Positions 43,250 to 54,258 of a stretch of DNA of 64,000 nt are shown here, piece by piece. Both the position numbers and the translations under genes were made by a program. Source of the stretch: Mycolicibacterium agri. Lineage in GTDB: Bacteria > Actinomycetota > Actinomycetes > Mycobacteriales > Mycobacteriaceae. The notes below the pieces were generated by a model, which saw only the letters and a list, made by a program, of their open reading frames with translations, had not been told where the DNA came from and searched no databases. The number at the start of each line of letters is the position of its first letter. The first letter of the stretch is position 1. The stretch lies in assembly GCF_002553505.1 (NCBI RefSeq), contig NZ_PDCP01000025.1:1-64000 (forward strand). The letters are read 5' to 3'.

Positions 43250-44860
43250 TCACTCCGAATCGCCGCTGTCCGACGGCTCGTTGTCCGGCTGGTTCGCCTT
43301 GGTCCCGGTGGGCCGTTGACCGGTCAGCGTCTTGACGATCCGTGACAGCGGACCGTTGCCCGGACGGATCCCCAACGGCCGCTTCGGCGGGTTGAAGTTC
43401 AGCGACTCGCGGATCACCTGCAGTGGGCGCGGCCTGGTGGCCTTCGAAGGCGCACTCGCATCCGGCGTTTCACCCTGTTGCGCCTCGATGACGTTGGTCT
43501 GCTCCTTGGCGGCTGCCTGTTTCGCAGCCGGCTCTGGCTGGGTGAGCGCCAATGGAGCCTCGGGTGTGATCTCGGGTGTGGCCTCGGATGTGACCTCGGG
43601 CGTGGGGTTTGGCACGCCGACGTTGTCCTCGGCCTGCTCGCCCGTGGTCTTGTCGTAGACGGGGCCGCCGACGCCGAACGGCCGGTAGACGTTCGCGGTG
43701 CCGAGCGGGCGCAGCGTCGAATTCGGACCAGTCGCTTGTTGAACCGTGTCGTCGATGCCGACGGGGATGGCGCCCAACATGTTTCCGACGAGGTTGATCG
43801 GGTTGCCGATCGGGCTCAGCTGGAACTTCACGTGCTGGCCGGGGCTGAGGTCGCGGCGGTACTTGTCCTCGATCCACACCCGCAGCAGCGCATCGGGCAG
43901 CGCCAGCGCCGGTCCCGGTACGCCTGCCTGCTCCAGCAGCATCAACAGCGGCAGCCGCGGTGCGGTCACCATGTAGTACGTCGTGTCGCCGTACTTGCCC
44001 TGGTAGACGATTTGCACGTCTTTGTCGACGCCGTCGTCGATATTTCTCGTCGGCATGTTGCCGTGCAGAAGCGCATACGACGCAATCGAGTTCGCGAAGG
44101 CGAGCGGGGAGAGCCGCGCCGGCGCATCGCCGCCGAGGAAGTCGTACTGCGCCGCGGCGTCGACGGTCGGGAAAACGTAGTCGTCGTCAGGCGAACACGT
44201 CGGGCCGTCGCAACTGTTCTTCGTGGGTCCGTAGAACGGGATGCCAATGATCGGGATGGTGAAACCTTCAAAGCCGCGCGCGAGGATTCCACCGTTGGCC
44301 CGCATGGGATTTGAGACCAGGAAGAACTCGGTGCCGTCGAGATAGGGGTTGAGGTCACCGTCCTCGATCATCTGGTTCTTCACCAGTGAGGCGACGACGG
44401 CGCTCTGCGAGTACCCGAAGACGATGAAGTATTCGCCATCGCCGGGTGCAGGCGGATTTCCGTTCCCGTTGACGCCCGGGTTGTTGTTGACGGAGCACGT
44501 GCCTGCTGCCGCGCCCAGACAGTGTCCGAGGTTGCCCACCCCGTCGCTGACCGAATTCTCGAACGTCGTCGTGCCGAAGGCCGGGAAGAACTCCGCCGGA
44601 TACACAACGGCGTACGGCGTGATCTCCCCGTTTTGTCCCGTCCCGTGAACGATGTAGTGGTTGAGGGCCTGCCCGAAGTACTCGTTGACGAAGGCGTCCG
44701 TGTCGCCGGTCGACGACAGCGGATGCTGGGTTCCGCCCATGATCAACGCCGTGGCGGCCAGTAGCTGAACGGCGCTTGTGATCGCGACCGAAACCACCAG
44801 CGCGGGCACGGTGAGCACCGCCACCAGAATGACCACCAGCGAACGCGCAATCGCCTTCAT
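43250..44860 (-). CDS. PE-PPE-domain serine hydrolase-like exported protein
   Basis: 536 aa. An N-terminal hydrophobic signal (SLVVILVAVLTVPALVVSVAI) precedes a PE-PPE domain, an alpha/beta-hydrolase-like fold with nucleophile elbow VFGYSQSAVV. There is no PE or PPE leader, so export is probably by Sec rather than ESX. The C-terminal 150 residues are Pro/Ala/Glu-rich and basic, likely disordered or wall-associated. Esterase or acyltransferase activity is plausible from relatives such as LipY-type proteins. GAGGGGAGAGG precedes the ATG. The 334 bp to the next gene hold only divergent promoter space that I could not resolve. Confidence 0.85.
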   Translation of the reverse strand: MKAIARSLVVILVAVLTVPALVVSVAITSAVQLLAATALIMGGTQHPLSSTGDTDAFVNEYFGQALNHYIVHGTGQNGEITPYAVVYPAEFFPAFGTTTFENSVSDGVGNLGHCLGAAAGTCSVNNNPGVNGNGNPPAPGDGEYFIVFGYSQSAVVASLVKNQMIEDGDLNPYLDGTEFFLVSNPMRANGGILARGFEGFTIPIIGIPFYGPTKNSCDGPTCSPDDDYVFPTVDAAAQYDFLGGDAPARLSPLAFANSIASYALLHGNMPTRNIDDGVDKDVQIVYQGKYGDTTYYMVTAPRLPLLMLLEQAGVPGPALALPDALLRVWIEDKYRRDLSPGQHVKFQLSPIGNPINLVGNMLGAIPVGIDDTVQQATGPNSTLRPLGTANVYRPFGVGGPVYDKTTGEQAEDNVGVPNPTPEVTSEATPEITPEAPLALTQPEPAAKQAAAKEQTNVIEAQQGETPDASAPSKATRPRPLQVIRESLNFNPPKRPLGIRPGNGPLSRIVKTLTGQRPTGTKANQPDNEPSDSGDSE

Positions 44861-45194
44861 CGACGACCTCTCCCCTCACTTCACCGCACTGCGGCGATGC
44901 AAACCGAAAATCCGGTGGACCCGAAACCGAGCCAGCCCCCACCACACAGGACAGAGCGATTTTGCACTATTCGGCTACAAATGGATAGCGAAACGCTCAA
45001 ACTTCTCTTGGCGCGGCTAAAGCCCTGCGTGTCTTATGGGTTCACGGGGGTGTCATCGAGCCTGTGGCAAACCGCTCTGACCTGTGCTTCGATTCACGGC
45101 GGCCCGGCTCGATCTTCACGGCGATTCGGCACCCATCCGCGGTTTGCCGACCGTAGAGTCATTGCCCAAATTGCCACGGACACGGGAGACCCCA

Positions 45195-45896
45195 ATGACG
45201 AAACTGAGGGCTGGCGGCATCGCCATCCTTGCGGTCGCACTCGGCCTCGGGCTGGCGAGTTGCAGTTCAGAGGAGAAAAAGGCCGAGGAAACCACATCGG
45301 CCACCACGTCCGCCGCGGACGAAACCAGTGCGCCGGCGGCGGCGCCCGAGACGCCCGCCGTCCCGGTGCCGCACAAGACCATTCCCGACTACATCAAGGA
45401 GAACGGCATCACCGAGACACCGGTGAAGCGGGGCGACCCAGGCTCCCCCGAGATCAACCTGACGCTGCCGCCGGGCTGGGAGGACCTGGGTGAAGGAACA
45501 CCGCCGTGGGCGTGGGCCGCTTACCGATTCACCGGCGACCCCGCGATGGCCGAGAACCCTCCGACGATCACGGCGCTGTTGTCCAAGCTGCAGGGCAATG
45601 TGGACCCCGCGAAGATCCTGGAATTCGCACCTGGCGAGATGATGAACCTGCCCGGATACGAGGGCGGCTCGGGAACCGCAAGCACGCTGGGCGGATTCGA
45701 CGCCTGGCAGATCGGCGGCGTGTACACCAGGGACGACGCGAAGCGGGCCGTTGCCCAGAAGACGGTGACGATTCCCGGGGCCGACGGGCTGTTCGTTCTT
45801 CAGGTCAACGCCGAAGGCACCGAGGACCAGATGGGCGTGCTGATGGACGCCACCAGCCTGATCGACGAGCAGACGACCATCACGCCCGCTCCCTAG
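45195..45896 (+). CDS. LpqN/LpqT-family lipoprotein
   Basis: 233 aa from the ATG at 45195 (GGGAGA upstream). Lipobox LASC (LGLGLASCSSEEK), then a Thr/Ala/Glu-rich linker and the family body (NLTLPPGWEDLGEGTPPWAWA; GMLMDATSLID-like end, here GVLMDATSLIDEQ). It is related to the lpqT product at 16208. Convergent with the shikimate-dehydrogenase-like gene, 3 bp between stops. Confidence 0.85.
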   Translation: MTKLRAGGIAILAVALGLGLASCSSEEKKAEETTSATTSAADETSAPAAAPETPAVPVPHKTIPDYIKENGITETPVKRGDPGSPEINLTLPPGWEDLGEGTPPWAWAAYRFTGDPAMAENPPTITALLSKLQGNVDPAKILEFAPGEMMNLPGYEGGSGTASTLGGFDAWQIGGVYTRDDAKRAVAQKTVTIPGADGLFVLQVNAEGTEDQMGVLMDATSLIDEQTTITPAP

Positions 45897-45899
45897 CGG

Positions 45900-46717
45900 T
45901 CAGGCCCGCGACACCGCCGAGGCCGCATCGACCTGCTCGGGCGTCGGCCGGACACCGGTGTAGCGCTCGAACTGCTCGGCGGCCTGCAGCGCGATCACCT
46001 CGGCGCCGCTGATGACTCTGACACCCGTTTCGCGTGCCGCGGTGATCAGCGGCGTCTCCGAGGGCATCGCGACGACGTCGAACACGGTGTCGGCGGCCGC
46101 GATCGTGGACGCGTCGAACGCGCTTTGGTGTTCCTCCTGGCCGCCCGCCATCCCGATCGGTGTGACGTTGACGACGATGTCGGCGCTGCGCGAGCCGATT
46201 TCGGCGGCGTACTCGTAGCCGATGTGACGCGCCAACGCCGCACCCGTGTCGGTGTTGCGGGCGATGACGATGCCGTTGGCGAAACCGCTGTCGCGGAACG
46301 CCGCGCCGACGGCATTGGCCATTCCTCCGCTGCCGTGGATCAACACGGATTGCGAACTGTCCAGGCGGTGTTCGGTGATCAACCGCTGCACGGCAAGGTA
46401 GTCGGTGTTCGACGCGGTCAGGTGCCCGTCGTCGTTGACGATGGTGTTGACCGCGTTGATCGCGCGGGCGGAGTCTTCGACCGTGTCGACGAGGCCAATG
46501 ACGTCTTGCTTGAACGGCATTGACACCGAGCATCCGCGGATGCCCAGTGCCCGCACTCCCCCGATCGCCGCGGCGATGTCGGTCGTGGTGAACGCCTTGT
46601 AGATGAAGTCCAACCCGAGCAGGTCGTAGAGGTAGTTGTGGAACCGGGTACCGATGTTGCTCGGTCGTCCGGCCAGCGAGATGCACAGTCGGGTGTCCTT
46701 GCTCAGCGGCGGGCGCA

Positions 46718-46718
<1 letters not shown>
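45900..46718 (-). CDS. Shikimate-dehydrogenase-like protein (AroE/YdiB family)
   Basis: 272 aa. Catalytic-type residues are in place: Lys70 (SVSMPFKQD), Asn91 (NAVNTI) and Asp106 (NTDYLAV). The nucleotide fold starts at HGSGGMANAVGAAF. It may be a paralogue of the biosynthetic AroE, so the substrate could be shikimate, quinate or something else. The start ATG shares one base with the stop of the acetyltransferase gene (TGATG), so the two are translationally coupled. Confidence 0.85.
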
Positions 46719-47725
<1,007 letters not shown>

Positions 47726-47768
47726 CTACGGGCTGCCCGCCGCGACGAGCAAGGATGCGGTCGCAGGG

Positions 47769-49244
47769 TCACTGACGGCCGCCGGGTGCCGAGATCTCGG
47801 TGGCCTCGACGCGTCCCCGCAACACCTCGCTGCCCTTCGAGATCCAGTGCCGCCGCTCGTCTTCGTCGGCGCGTTCGATGGCCGCCGACGAGGCCAGGAT
47901 GCGCCGCTCCGACGCCTTCGCCAGATCGGCAAGGCGCGCCGCTTCGTTGACCGCGTCGCCGATCACGGTGTACTCGTAGCGGTTTTCCGCGCCGATGTTG
48001 CCTGCGAACACCGCGCCCGCCGAAACCCCGATGCCGAAGTCGACCAGCGGTAGCGCCCGCAGTTGCTCGCCGAGCGCCCGCGAGGTGGCCAGCGCCGCGG
48101 AGGCAGCGCTGTCGCTTCGCAGCGGAGCGCCGAAGACCGCCAGCGCAGCGTCGCCCTGAAACTTGTTGATGAGCCCGTCGTGTTCGTCGACGGCCTTGAC
48201 GACGATGCGGAAGAAGTCGTTGAGCACTTCGGCGACCTGCTGCGGAGGATGGCTGGCCGCCAACGCCGTCGAGCCCGTCAGGTCGATGAACAGGATCGCC
48301 GCCTCCTGTACGTCGCCCGACATCGACGCGCCTTCCTCGATGGCGCGGCGCGCGACGTTGGTGCCGACGTGGCGGCCGAACAGGTCACGCAGCCGTTCCC
48401 GCTCGGCGAGGCCTGACACCATCCGGTTGAATCCGCTTTGCAGCCTGCCGATTTCGGAGCGCTCGAAGACGTCGACGCTGACGTTGAAGCGGCCCTGCTC
48501 GACCTCGGCCATGGCGTCGACGACCTCACTGATCGGGTCGGAGATCGACCGCGACGTCAGGATCATCGTCGGCAGGCCGAGGACCACGGCGGCGAGCGCG
48601 ACCATGAGAACGGCGATCTCCACCGACGCCGTCTTCGGGATCAACCAACCGTTGGCCCGGACCACGATGAGCGCCACGATGACGAGCGACGGCAGCCCGC
48701 TGCACAACAGCCACAACAGGACCAGTCGGGCCAGCACACCGGGCGCGGCGATGAGCCGCTCCGAGGCGTGTGTGGCGGCGGCCAGGATCGGGCGGACGAT
48801 GTTCAACGTCAACAGCATGCCGATGCCTGATGCCGCTGCTCCGCCGAGTGCGACGCCCACCACCGTCGGCACCATGATGCCGACTCCGCCGTCGTGGTTG
48901 AGGATGATCGACACCGCGCCGCTGAGCGCCCATACGCCTGCCAGTAGCGCGGACTGCCGAGCAAGCAGGCGGGTCAACGCTTTTCGCTGACGCGCGTTGG
49001 GCTTCTCGCCCGCGTCGAACCACTTCAGCGTCGGCAGGATGTTCAGCGCGCCACCGACGGCGACGGCCGCCGTTCCGACGACGATCAGCACCGCGGAGCC
49101 GATGATGTTCTTTGCGGTGAAGTAGTTCTGCGCGCCGAGCAGCGCCTCGCCGCCGAGCGGTATCAGGATGGCGATGGCTGCCGTGACCGACAACAGATAG
49201 GCGACTGCGAGCCGGCCCGCATAGTTGACCGCCAACCTGCTCAT
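47769..49244 (-). CDS. Membrane-bound class III adenylate cyclase with HAMP domain
   Basis: 491 aa. About six membrane segments fill residues 1-215. A HAMP domain follows (TSRSISDPISEVVDAMAEVEQGRF split across the second helix). The cyclase domain has both metal Asp (LFIDLTGST; FQGDAALAVF), the substrate Lys (INKFQGD), and the Asp, Asn and Arg of VIGDAVNEAARL, so it should make cAMP. This is the Rv1318c-Rv1320c architecture. Its stop is 52 bp upstream of the cAMP-gated acetyltransferase, suggesting co-expression. Confidence 0.92.
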   Translation of the reverse strand: MSRLAVNYAGRLAVAYLLSVTAAIAILIPLGGEALLGAQNYFTAKNIIGSAVLIVVGTAAVAVGGALNILPTLKWFDAGEKPNARQRKALTRLLARQSALLAGVWALSGAVSIILNHDGGVGIMVPTVVGVALGGAAASGIGMLLTLNIVRPILAAATHASERLIAAPGVLARLVLLWLLCSGLPSLVIVALIVVRANGWLIPKTASVEIAVLMVALAAVVLGLPTMILTSRSISDPISEVVDAMAEVEQGRFNVSVDVFERSEIGRLQSGFNRMVSGLAERERLRDLFGRHVGTNVARRAIEEGASMSGDVQEAAILFIDLTGSTALAASHPPQQVAEVLNDFFRIVVKAVDEHDGLINKFQGDAALAVFGAPLRSDSAASAALATSRALGEQLRALPLVDFGIGVSAGAVFAGNIGAENRYEYTVIGDAVNEAARLADLAKASERRILASSAAIERADEDERRHWISKGSEVLRGRVEATEISAPGGRQ

Positions 49245-49271
49245 GTGAACAAGGTAGCGGGGCTCGACGCG

Positions 49272-50540
49272 TTACGGGATGGGCTTGAACTCCAAGTGCA
49301 GTTCGGTGAGGCCGCGCATGATGAACGTCGGCTCGTAGTTGTACCGGCGGTCGTGCGCCGGACCGTGGTGTTCGTCGGAGATTGTCAGGTCGGTCATCCG
49401 GTCGAGGATCCGGTTCACCGAGATGCGGCCCTCGGTACGCGCCAGCGGCGCACCGGGACACGAGTGCACGCCGCGGATGAACGCGATGTGCTCGCGCACA
49501 TTGCGCCGGTCGATGCGGAATGTGTCTGGATCCTCGAACTTTCGGGCGTCGCGGTTGCACGCGCCCGGCAGCAGCATGACGGTGGTTCCCGCGGGCACCT
49601 CGATGTCGCCGATGCGGGTCGACGTCCGCGCCATCCGGAAGTGCGCCTTCACCGGGCTTTCCATCCGCAGCGTCTCCTCGAGAAACACCGAAATGCGGCT
49701 GCGGTCCTCGCGCAGTTGCCGTTCGTACTCCGGGTTCTCGGCGATGATCCGCAACGCGGAGCTGACCAGTTTGGTGGTGGTTTCGGTGCCGGCGGCGAAC
49801 AGGAACGTCGAGAGGTTCATGACGTCGACGATCTCGGGCGTCGAGCCGTCCTCGTATTTGGCCTCCGCCAATTCGGCCAGCACGTCCCCGCGCGGTGTGC
49901 GCCTGCGGTCTTCGATGTAGGCGTAGAACTTGTCGTTCAACCACTGCAGCGGGTTGTGCGACGTGGGCGCCTCATCGCCCAGTGCGCCAACGGTTTCCAT
50001 CGCGAAGACGGCGCGGAACTCGTCGTGGTCTTCGGCAGGCACACCCAGCAGGTCGGCGATGACCAGCAGCGAGAACGGTTTCGCGTAGTCCTCGAGGAAT
50101 TCGCAGCTGCCGTTGCCGATGAACTTGTCGATCTGCTGGTCGGCCAGCCGCCACATGAACTCTTCGTTCTCCTTGAGCCGCTTGGGCGTCAGCAGCTTGG
50201 CCAACAGGCCGCGGGTGCGGGTGTGCAGTGGCGGATCCTGCGACGTGATGTGTTCGGCCATCGGTACGTTCGCGCGGTGCTGCTCGATGAGCTCCGAGAC
50301 GTCGTCGCTGGCGCCCGGGGTGATCGGCATTCCCGAGAACGGGCCCGCGACCGATACGCACGACGAGAACGCCGGGTTCTTGTATACCGACAGTGCCTCT
50401 TCGTGACCGGTCACCGCGAGCACGTTGAACGGCGTGGCGCCGGTGACGGGGCATTTCGCGCGCAGATGGTCGAAATACGGGTAGGGGTTGGGCACCAGGT
50501 TCTCGTCGGTGAAGAAATCGACGGTATCGAAGTCGGTCAC
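49272..50540 (-). CDS. Cytochrome P450, last gene of the cluster operon
   Basis: 422-aa bacterial class P450. The I-helix oxygen motif is FAAGTETTT, ExxR is in EETLRMES, and haem ligand Cys361 lies in FIRGVHSCPGAPLAR, a less usual form of the loop. No membrane anchor. Substrate unknown; subfamily cannot be named from sequence alone. It is the seventh and last gene of the predicted operon starting at 57331, with 55 bp to the upstream P450 holding a palindromic repeat. Confidence 0.92.
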   Translation of the reverse strand: MTDFDTVDFFTDENLVPNPYPYFDHLRAKCPVTGATPFNVLAVTGHEEALSVYKNPAFSSCVSVAGPFSGMPITPGASDDVSELIEQHRANVPMAEHITSQDPPLHTRTRGLLAKLLTPKRLKENEEFMWRLADQQIDKFIGNGSCEFLEDYAKPFSLLVIADLLGVPAEDHDEFRAVFAMETVGALGDEAPTSHNPLQWLNDKFYAYIEDRRRTPRGDVLAELAEAKYEDGSTPEIVDVMNLSTFLFAAGTETTTKLVSSALRIIAENPEYERQLREDRSRISVFLEETLRMESPVKAHFRMARTSTRIGDIEVPAGTTVMLLPGACNRDARKFEDPDTFRIDRRNVREHIAFIRGVHSCPGAPLARTEGRISVNRILDRMTDLTISDEHHGPAHDRRYNYEPTFIMRGLTELHLEFKPIP

Positions 50541-50560
50541 GAAGCGCTCCTTTTATCAGC

Positions 50561-50620
50561 GCGAGCAGACGCTAGTGTCCGCAAAAGCCCAGGAGTCACC
50601 GGACTTTAGCGTCTGCTCGC
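50561..50620. repeat. 60-bp dispersed palindromic element, copy 2
   Basis: Perfect 14-bp arms GCGAGCAGACGCTA/TAGCGTCTGCTCGC. It is the inverse orientation of the element at 31017. It overlaps the last 25 bp of the upstream P450 gene, encoding its final residues and stop, and lies between the two P450 genes. Confidence 0.87.
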
Positions 50621-51834
50621 GGGGAAACGGGGTCGAAGAGGATCGGGACGGAGGTCGGTGACCGGAACACCTGCCCGCGGATGTATGGGTCGTCGGCGGC
50701 GGGATCCATGCGCAGATTGGGCAGCCGGTCGAGCAACAAATTCATCGCCACCCGCATCTCCAGGCGCGCAAGGTGCATGCCGAGGCAGACGTGAACGCCG
50801 TGTCCCCAGCCGATATTGGGCTTGGCTTCCCGGAAGATGTTGAACTCATCGGGATCCGGATAGCGTTCCTCCTGCCGGTTGGCGGCACCCAGCACCGGCA
50901 TCACCGACGACCCCGCGGGTATCGAAACCCCGCCGAGCTCGGTGTCGCGCGTCGCGACGCGCGTGATCATGCTCAGCGGCGGCTCCCAGCGCACCGCCTC
51001 CTCGATGGCCTGGGCGAGCAGCGACCGGTCTTTCCGCACCGCGCCCAGTTGGTCGGGGTTGGTCAAGAGCCCGAACAGCAGGTTGCCCAGCGCGCGATAG
51101 GTGGTCTCGACGCCCGCGGGCAGCAGCAGCCGCAGAAACGAATAAATCTCTTCGTCGGAGAGCTTTTCGCCGTCGATCTCCGCGGCAGCCAGCCCGCTGA
51201 TCAGGTCGTCGCGCGGTTCGGCGCGCCTGGCCGCCAGGATCGGCGCGAAGTAGTCGGCCAGCGCCTGCGACGCTTCGCGGCCGCGCTCCGGGTTGACGGT
51301 GAACGACAGCAACGAGATCGACCAGCGCTGGAACTGCGCGTAATCCTCCTGCGGCAGCCCCAGCAGGCCCGCGATGATCAGCGTGGGATAGGGAAAGTTG
51401 AACTCCTTCACCAGGTCCGCGCTGCCCCGGCCCGCGAAGCGGTCGATCAGCGCGTTGCCGACCTTGCCCACCAACTCGTCCTCCCAGCGGGCCAACGCCT
51501 TCTGCGAGAACGCCTTCGCCACCAGCGACCGGTGCCGACCGTGCTCGGGTTCGTCCATGCCGAGCATCACATGCTTGCCGAAGACGTCGCCGAACGCCTG
51601 TATGATGATCTCCGACGAGAACGTCTCGTTGTCGCGCAGCATCTGCTGGGCGTTCTCGTAGCGGTACACCATCACGATGGGTTTGCCCTCTTGCCCCGGG
51701 ATGCCGGGGATTTCGATCTTCTGCACCGGCTCTTCGCGACGCAGCCGGGCCAGTTCGGTGTAGGGGTCGCGCACATCGCCCGACACGAAGTCGTCGAACT
51801 CGCCGAAGTCCGCCAGGTCTTCAAATAGATGCAA
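50596..51834 (-). CDS. Cytochrome P450
   Basis: 412 aa. I-helix LPAGVETTYR, ExxR in EEAVRWEPP, haem loop IGWGHGVHVCLGMHLAR with Cys350. Closely related in style to the P450 at 60100 but distinct from that at 49272. Its last codons lie in the 60-bp repeat. It follows the aldehyde dehydrogenase gene after 14 bp. Redox partners are not encoded nearby. Confidence 0.93.
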   Translation of the reverse strand: MHLFEDLADFGEFDDFVSGDVRDPYTELARLRREEPVQKIEIPGIPGQEGKPIVMVYRYENAQQMLRDNETFSSEIIIQAFGDVFGKHVMLGMDEPEHGRHRSLVAKAFSQKALARWEDELVGKVGNALIDRFAGRGSADLVKEFNFPYPTLIIAGLLGLPQEDYAQFQRWSISLLSFTVNPERGREASQALADYFAPILAARRAEPRDDLISGLAAAEIDGEKLSDEEIYSFLRLLLPAGVETTYRALGNLLFGLLTNPDQLGAVRKDRSLLAQAIEEAVRWEPPLSMITRVATRDTELGGVSIPAGSSVMPVLGAANRQEERYPDPDEFNIFREAKPNIGWGHGVHVCLGMHLARLEMRVAMNLLLDRLPNLRMDPAADDPYIRGQVFRSPTSVPILFDPVSPRADAKVR

Positions 51835-51848
51835 AGCTGCTCCTCATC

Positions 51849-53333
51849 TCAGTTGGCTGGATAGGCGACGGACTTGACTTCGGTGTACTGGTCGAAACCG
51901 CAGACGCCGTTCTGCCGTCCGATGCCGCTGGCCTTGTAGCCGCCGAACGGCGTGTCGGCGCCGTATCCCGCGGTTCCGTTCACGCCGATGAATCCGGCGC
52001 GCAGCCGTTTGGCCACCGCCAGCGCGTGGTCGAGGGTGCCCGCCATCACGTTGCCCGCCAGGCCATACGGGCTGTCGTTGGCGATTCGCACGGCGTCGTC
52101 TTCGTCGTCGTAGGGGATCACCGCCAGCACCGGGCCGAAGATCTCTTCCTGCGCGATCGTCATCGAGTTGTCGACATCGGTGAAAAGCGTTGGTCTGACG
52201 TAGAATCCCTTGTCGAATCCGGTGGGCGCATCCGGGCCGCCGACCAGCGCGGCGGCGCCTTCCTCGACGCCTTTTCGGATGTAGCCGAGCACGCGTTGGC
52301 GTTGCTTGTCCGAGATGACCGGGCCGCACAGCGTCCCAGGATCCTGCGGGTCGCCCGGCATCACCCCTTCGTAGATGCCCTTGAGGATCTCGACGCCCTC
52401 GTCGTATCGGGAGCGTGGCAGCAGCATCCGCGTCGGATTGGCGCAGCCCTGGCCCGCGTGCATGCAGGGCGCGATGCCCATCAGACATCCCGTCGCGAAA
52501 TCGGCGTCCTCCAAAACGATCGTGGCCGACTTGCCGCCGAGTTCGAGGAACAGGCGCTTCATGGTGGCCGAGCCCTTCTCCATGATCCGCTTGCCGACGA
52601 CCGTCGATCCGGTGAACGAGATCAGGTCGACCTTCGGCGACAGCGTGAGTTCTTCGCCGACGAAGTGATCCGATGCGGTGACCACGTTGACGACACCGGG
52701 TGGGATGTCGGTGTTCTCGGCGATCAGCCTGCCCAGCCGGGTCGCGTTGAACGGCGTGTTCGGCGCCGGCTTCAGCACGACGGTGTTGCCGGTGGCCAGC
52801 GCCTGGCCGATCTTCTGGATGGTGACCTCGAACGGGAAGTTCCACGGCACGATCGCGCCGACGACGCCGACGGGTTCGCGCCACACCAGACGCGTGGTGT
52901 TGACGCCCGTGACCGAGACGAGCGCATCGCCCAGCGATGTCTCCCAAGGGTATTCGTCGATCAGCTCGGCCGGGTATCGCAGCGCGTCGGCCAACGGCGC
53001 GTCGAGTTGCGGACCGTGGGTGATCGCCCGCGGGCATCCGACTTCGAGGATGAGTTCCTCGCGCAGCTCCTCCCGTTCGGCCTCGAGCGCCTCCTGCAGT
53101 TGCAGCAGACATTTCTGTCGAAACGAGCGATTCGTGGACCAGTCCGTCTCATCGAACGCGCGGCGCGCCGCGTCGATGGCACGCTGCATGTCCTCCTTCG
53201 ACGCATCAGCCACCTCGCCGATCGGTTCTTCGGTCGCGGGGTTGATGTTGACGAACGTGCCCGCCGAACCGTCGACGAGCTTGCCGTCGATCATCATCTT
53301 GGGTTCGAAACGGACGCTCGGCTTGTCAGTCAT
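51849..53333 (-). CDS. NAD(P)-dependent aldehyde dehydrogenase
   Basis: 494 aa, complete. Catalytic Cys297 (HAGQGCANP) and general base Glu264 (LELGGKS) are present, with WNFPFEV and FTGSTVVG for the cofactor. Likely oxidises an aldehyde made by a P450 or SDR of the same operon; this is inference from position. The ATG start overlaps the SDR stop by 8 bp. Confidence 0.94.
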   Translation of the reverse strand: MTDKPSVRFEPKMMIDGKLVDGSAGTFVNINPATEEPIGEVADASKEDMQRAIDAARRAFDETDWSTNRSFRQKCLLQLQEALEAEREELREELILEVGCPRAITHGPQLDAPLADALRYPAELIDEYPWETSLGDALVSVTGVNTTRLVWREPVGVVGAIVPWNFPFEVTIQKIGQALATGNTVVLKPAPNTPFNATRLGRLIAENTDIPPGVVNVVTASDHFVGEELTLSPKVDLISFTGSTVVGKRIMEKGSATMKRLFLELGGKSATIVLEDADFATGCLMGIAPCMHAGQGCANPTRMLLPRSRYDEGVEILKGIYEGVMPGDPQDPGTLCGPVISDKQRQRVLGYIRKGVEEGAAALVGGPDAPTGFDKGFYVRPTLFTDVDNSMTIAQEEIFGPVLAVIPYDDEDDAVRIANDSPYGLAGNVMAGTLDHALAVAKRLRAGFIGVNGTAGYGADTPFGGYKASGIGRQNGVCGFDQYTEVKSVAYPAN

Positions 53334-54258
53334 GCTTGTCGCTTTCGTCGGAGTGCGGGTCTGGAGGTCCCATCGTCGCGGCGGGTGTTGCGGCCAACGC
53401 GCCGAATCGCGGGATCCCCATCATCAACCGGGTCATGGTGTGCATCGCCCGGCCAGGAAGTATGTGGTTGGCGATCAACAGCATTCGCGCATCGAGCCCG
53501 ACCGAGCGGCGTACGAACGGCTTTCGCGCGTCCAGCGCCTGCGCCAACCCGACGGCGAAGCGGCCCGGCGACTTGGCGACCTTCTTCATCGCCGCGCGGC
53601 CGCGCTTGTCCATGGTGCGGTGATGGCGGGCGTACGGGCCGTCGAGCACCCGGCTGTCGGTGGTGCCCGCGTCGGTGATGATCTCGGTGTCATAGGTGCC
53701 GGTGACCAGGATCGTCACGCCGATGCCGAACGGTGCCACCTCACCGGCCATCGCTTCGCCCCAACGCTCCAGCGCGCCCTTGACGGCCGAATAGGGCGCC
53801 GTCGACGGCATTCCCCGCACACCGCCTGCGCTGGAGATCAGTACGATCCGCCCCCGCCCGGCCGCCCGCATCGACGGCAGCAACGCCTTCGTCAAGGCCA
53901 CCGGCCCGAAGACGTTGGTGGCGAACATCCGCTCCCACAGGCTGATCGGGGCTTCTTCAACCATGCCCGCCGCGGAGATGCCCGCGTTGTGCACCAACCC
54001 GTACGGGGCGCCGACGGCTTCCTCGATGGACTTAGCCGCTGCGGTGACCGACGCGGCATCGGTGAGGTCGAGCGCTACCCCGATCAGGCGGGGGTCGTCG
54101 GCGCCGGCGCCGGTGGCAGCGCGCAGCCGGGCCATGCCCGTGTCCACCGACCGCATGGCCGCAACGACCTGCCATCCGCGTTGGTAGAGATGGATGGCCG
54201 AGGCCAGCCCGAGGCCTCGTGAGGCGCCGGTGATGACGACGTTGCGTGTCTCAGCCAT
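53326..54258 (-). CDS. Short-chain dehydrogenase/reductase of the cluster operon
   Basis: 310 aa from the ATG at 54258 (MAETRNVVITGASRGLG). Cofactor motif TGASRGLG, NNAG-type motif as HNAGIS, catalytic Ser in ISSAGGVRG and Tyr-x3-Lys in PYSAVKGALERW. C-terminal extension beyond the usual 250 residues may be membrane-associated. The start overlaps the upstream AveC-like gene by 8 bp. Confidence 0.92.
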   Translation of the reverse strand: MAETRNVVITGASRGLGLASAIHLYQRGWQVVAAMRSVDTGMARLRAATGAGADDPRLIGVALDLTDAASVTAAAKSIEEAVGAPYGLVHNAGISAAGMVEEAPISLWERMFATNVFGPVALTKALLPSMRAAGRGRIVLISSAGGVRGMPSTAPYSAVKGALERWGEAMAGEVAPFGIGVTILVTGTYDTEIITDAGTTDSRVLDGPYARHHRTMDKRGRAAMKKVAKSPGRFAVGLAQALDARKPFVRRSVGLDARMLLIANHILPGRAMHTMTRLMMGIPRFGALAATPAATMGPPDPHSDESDKHD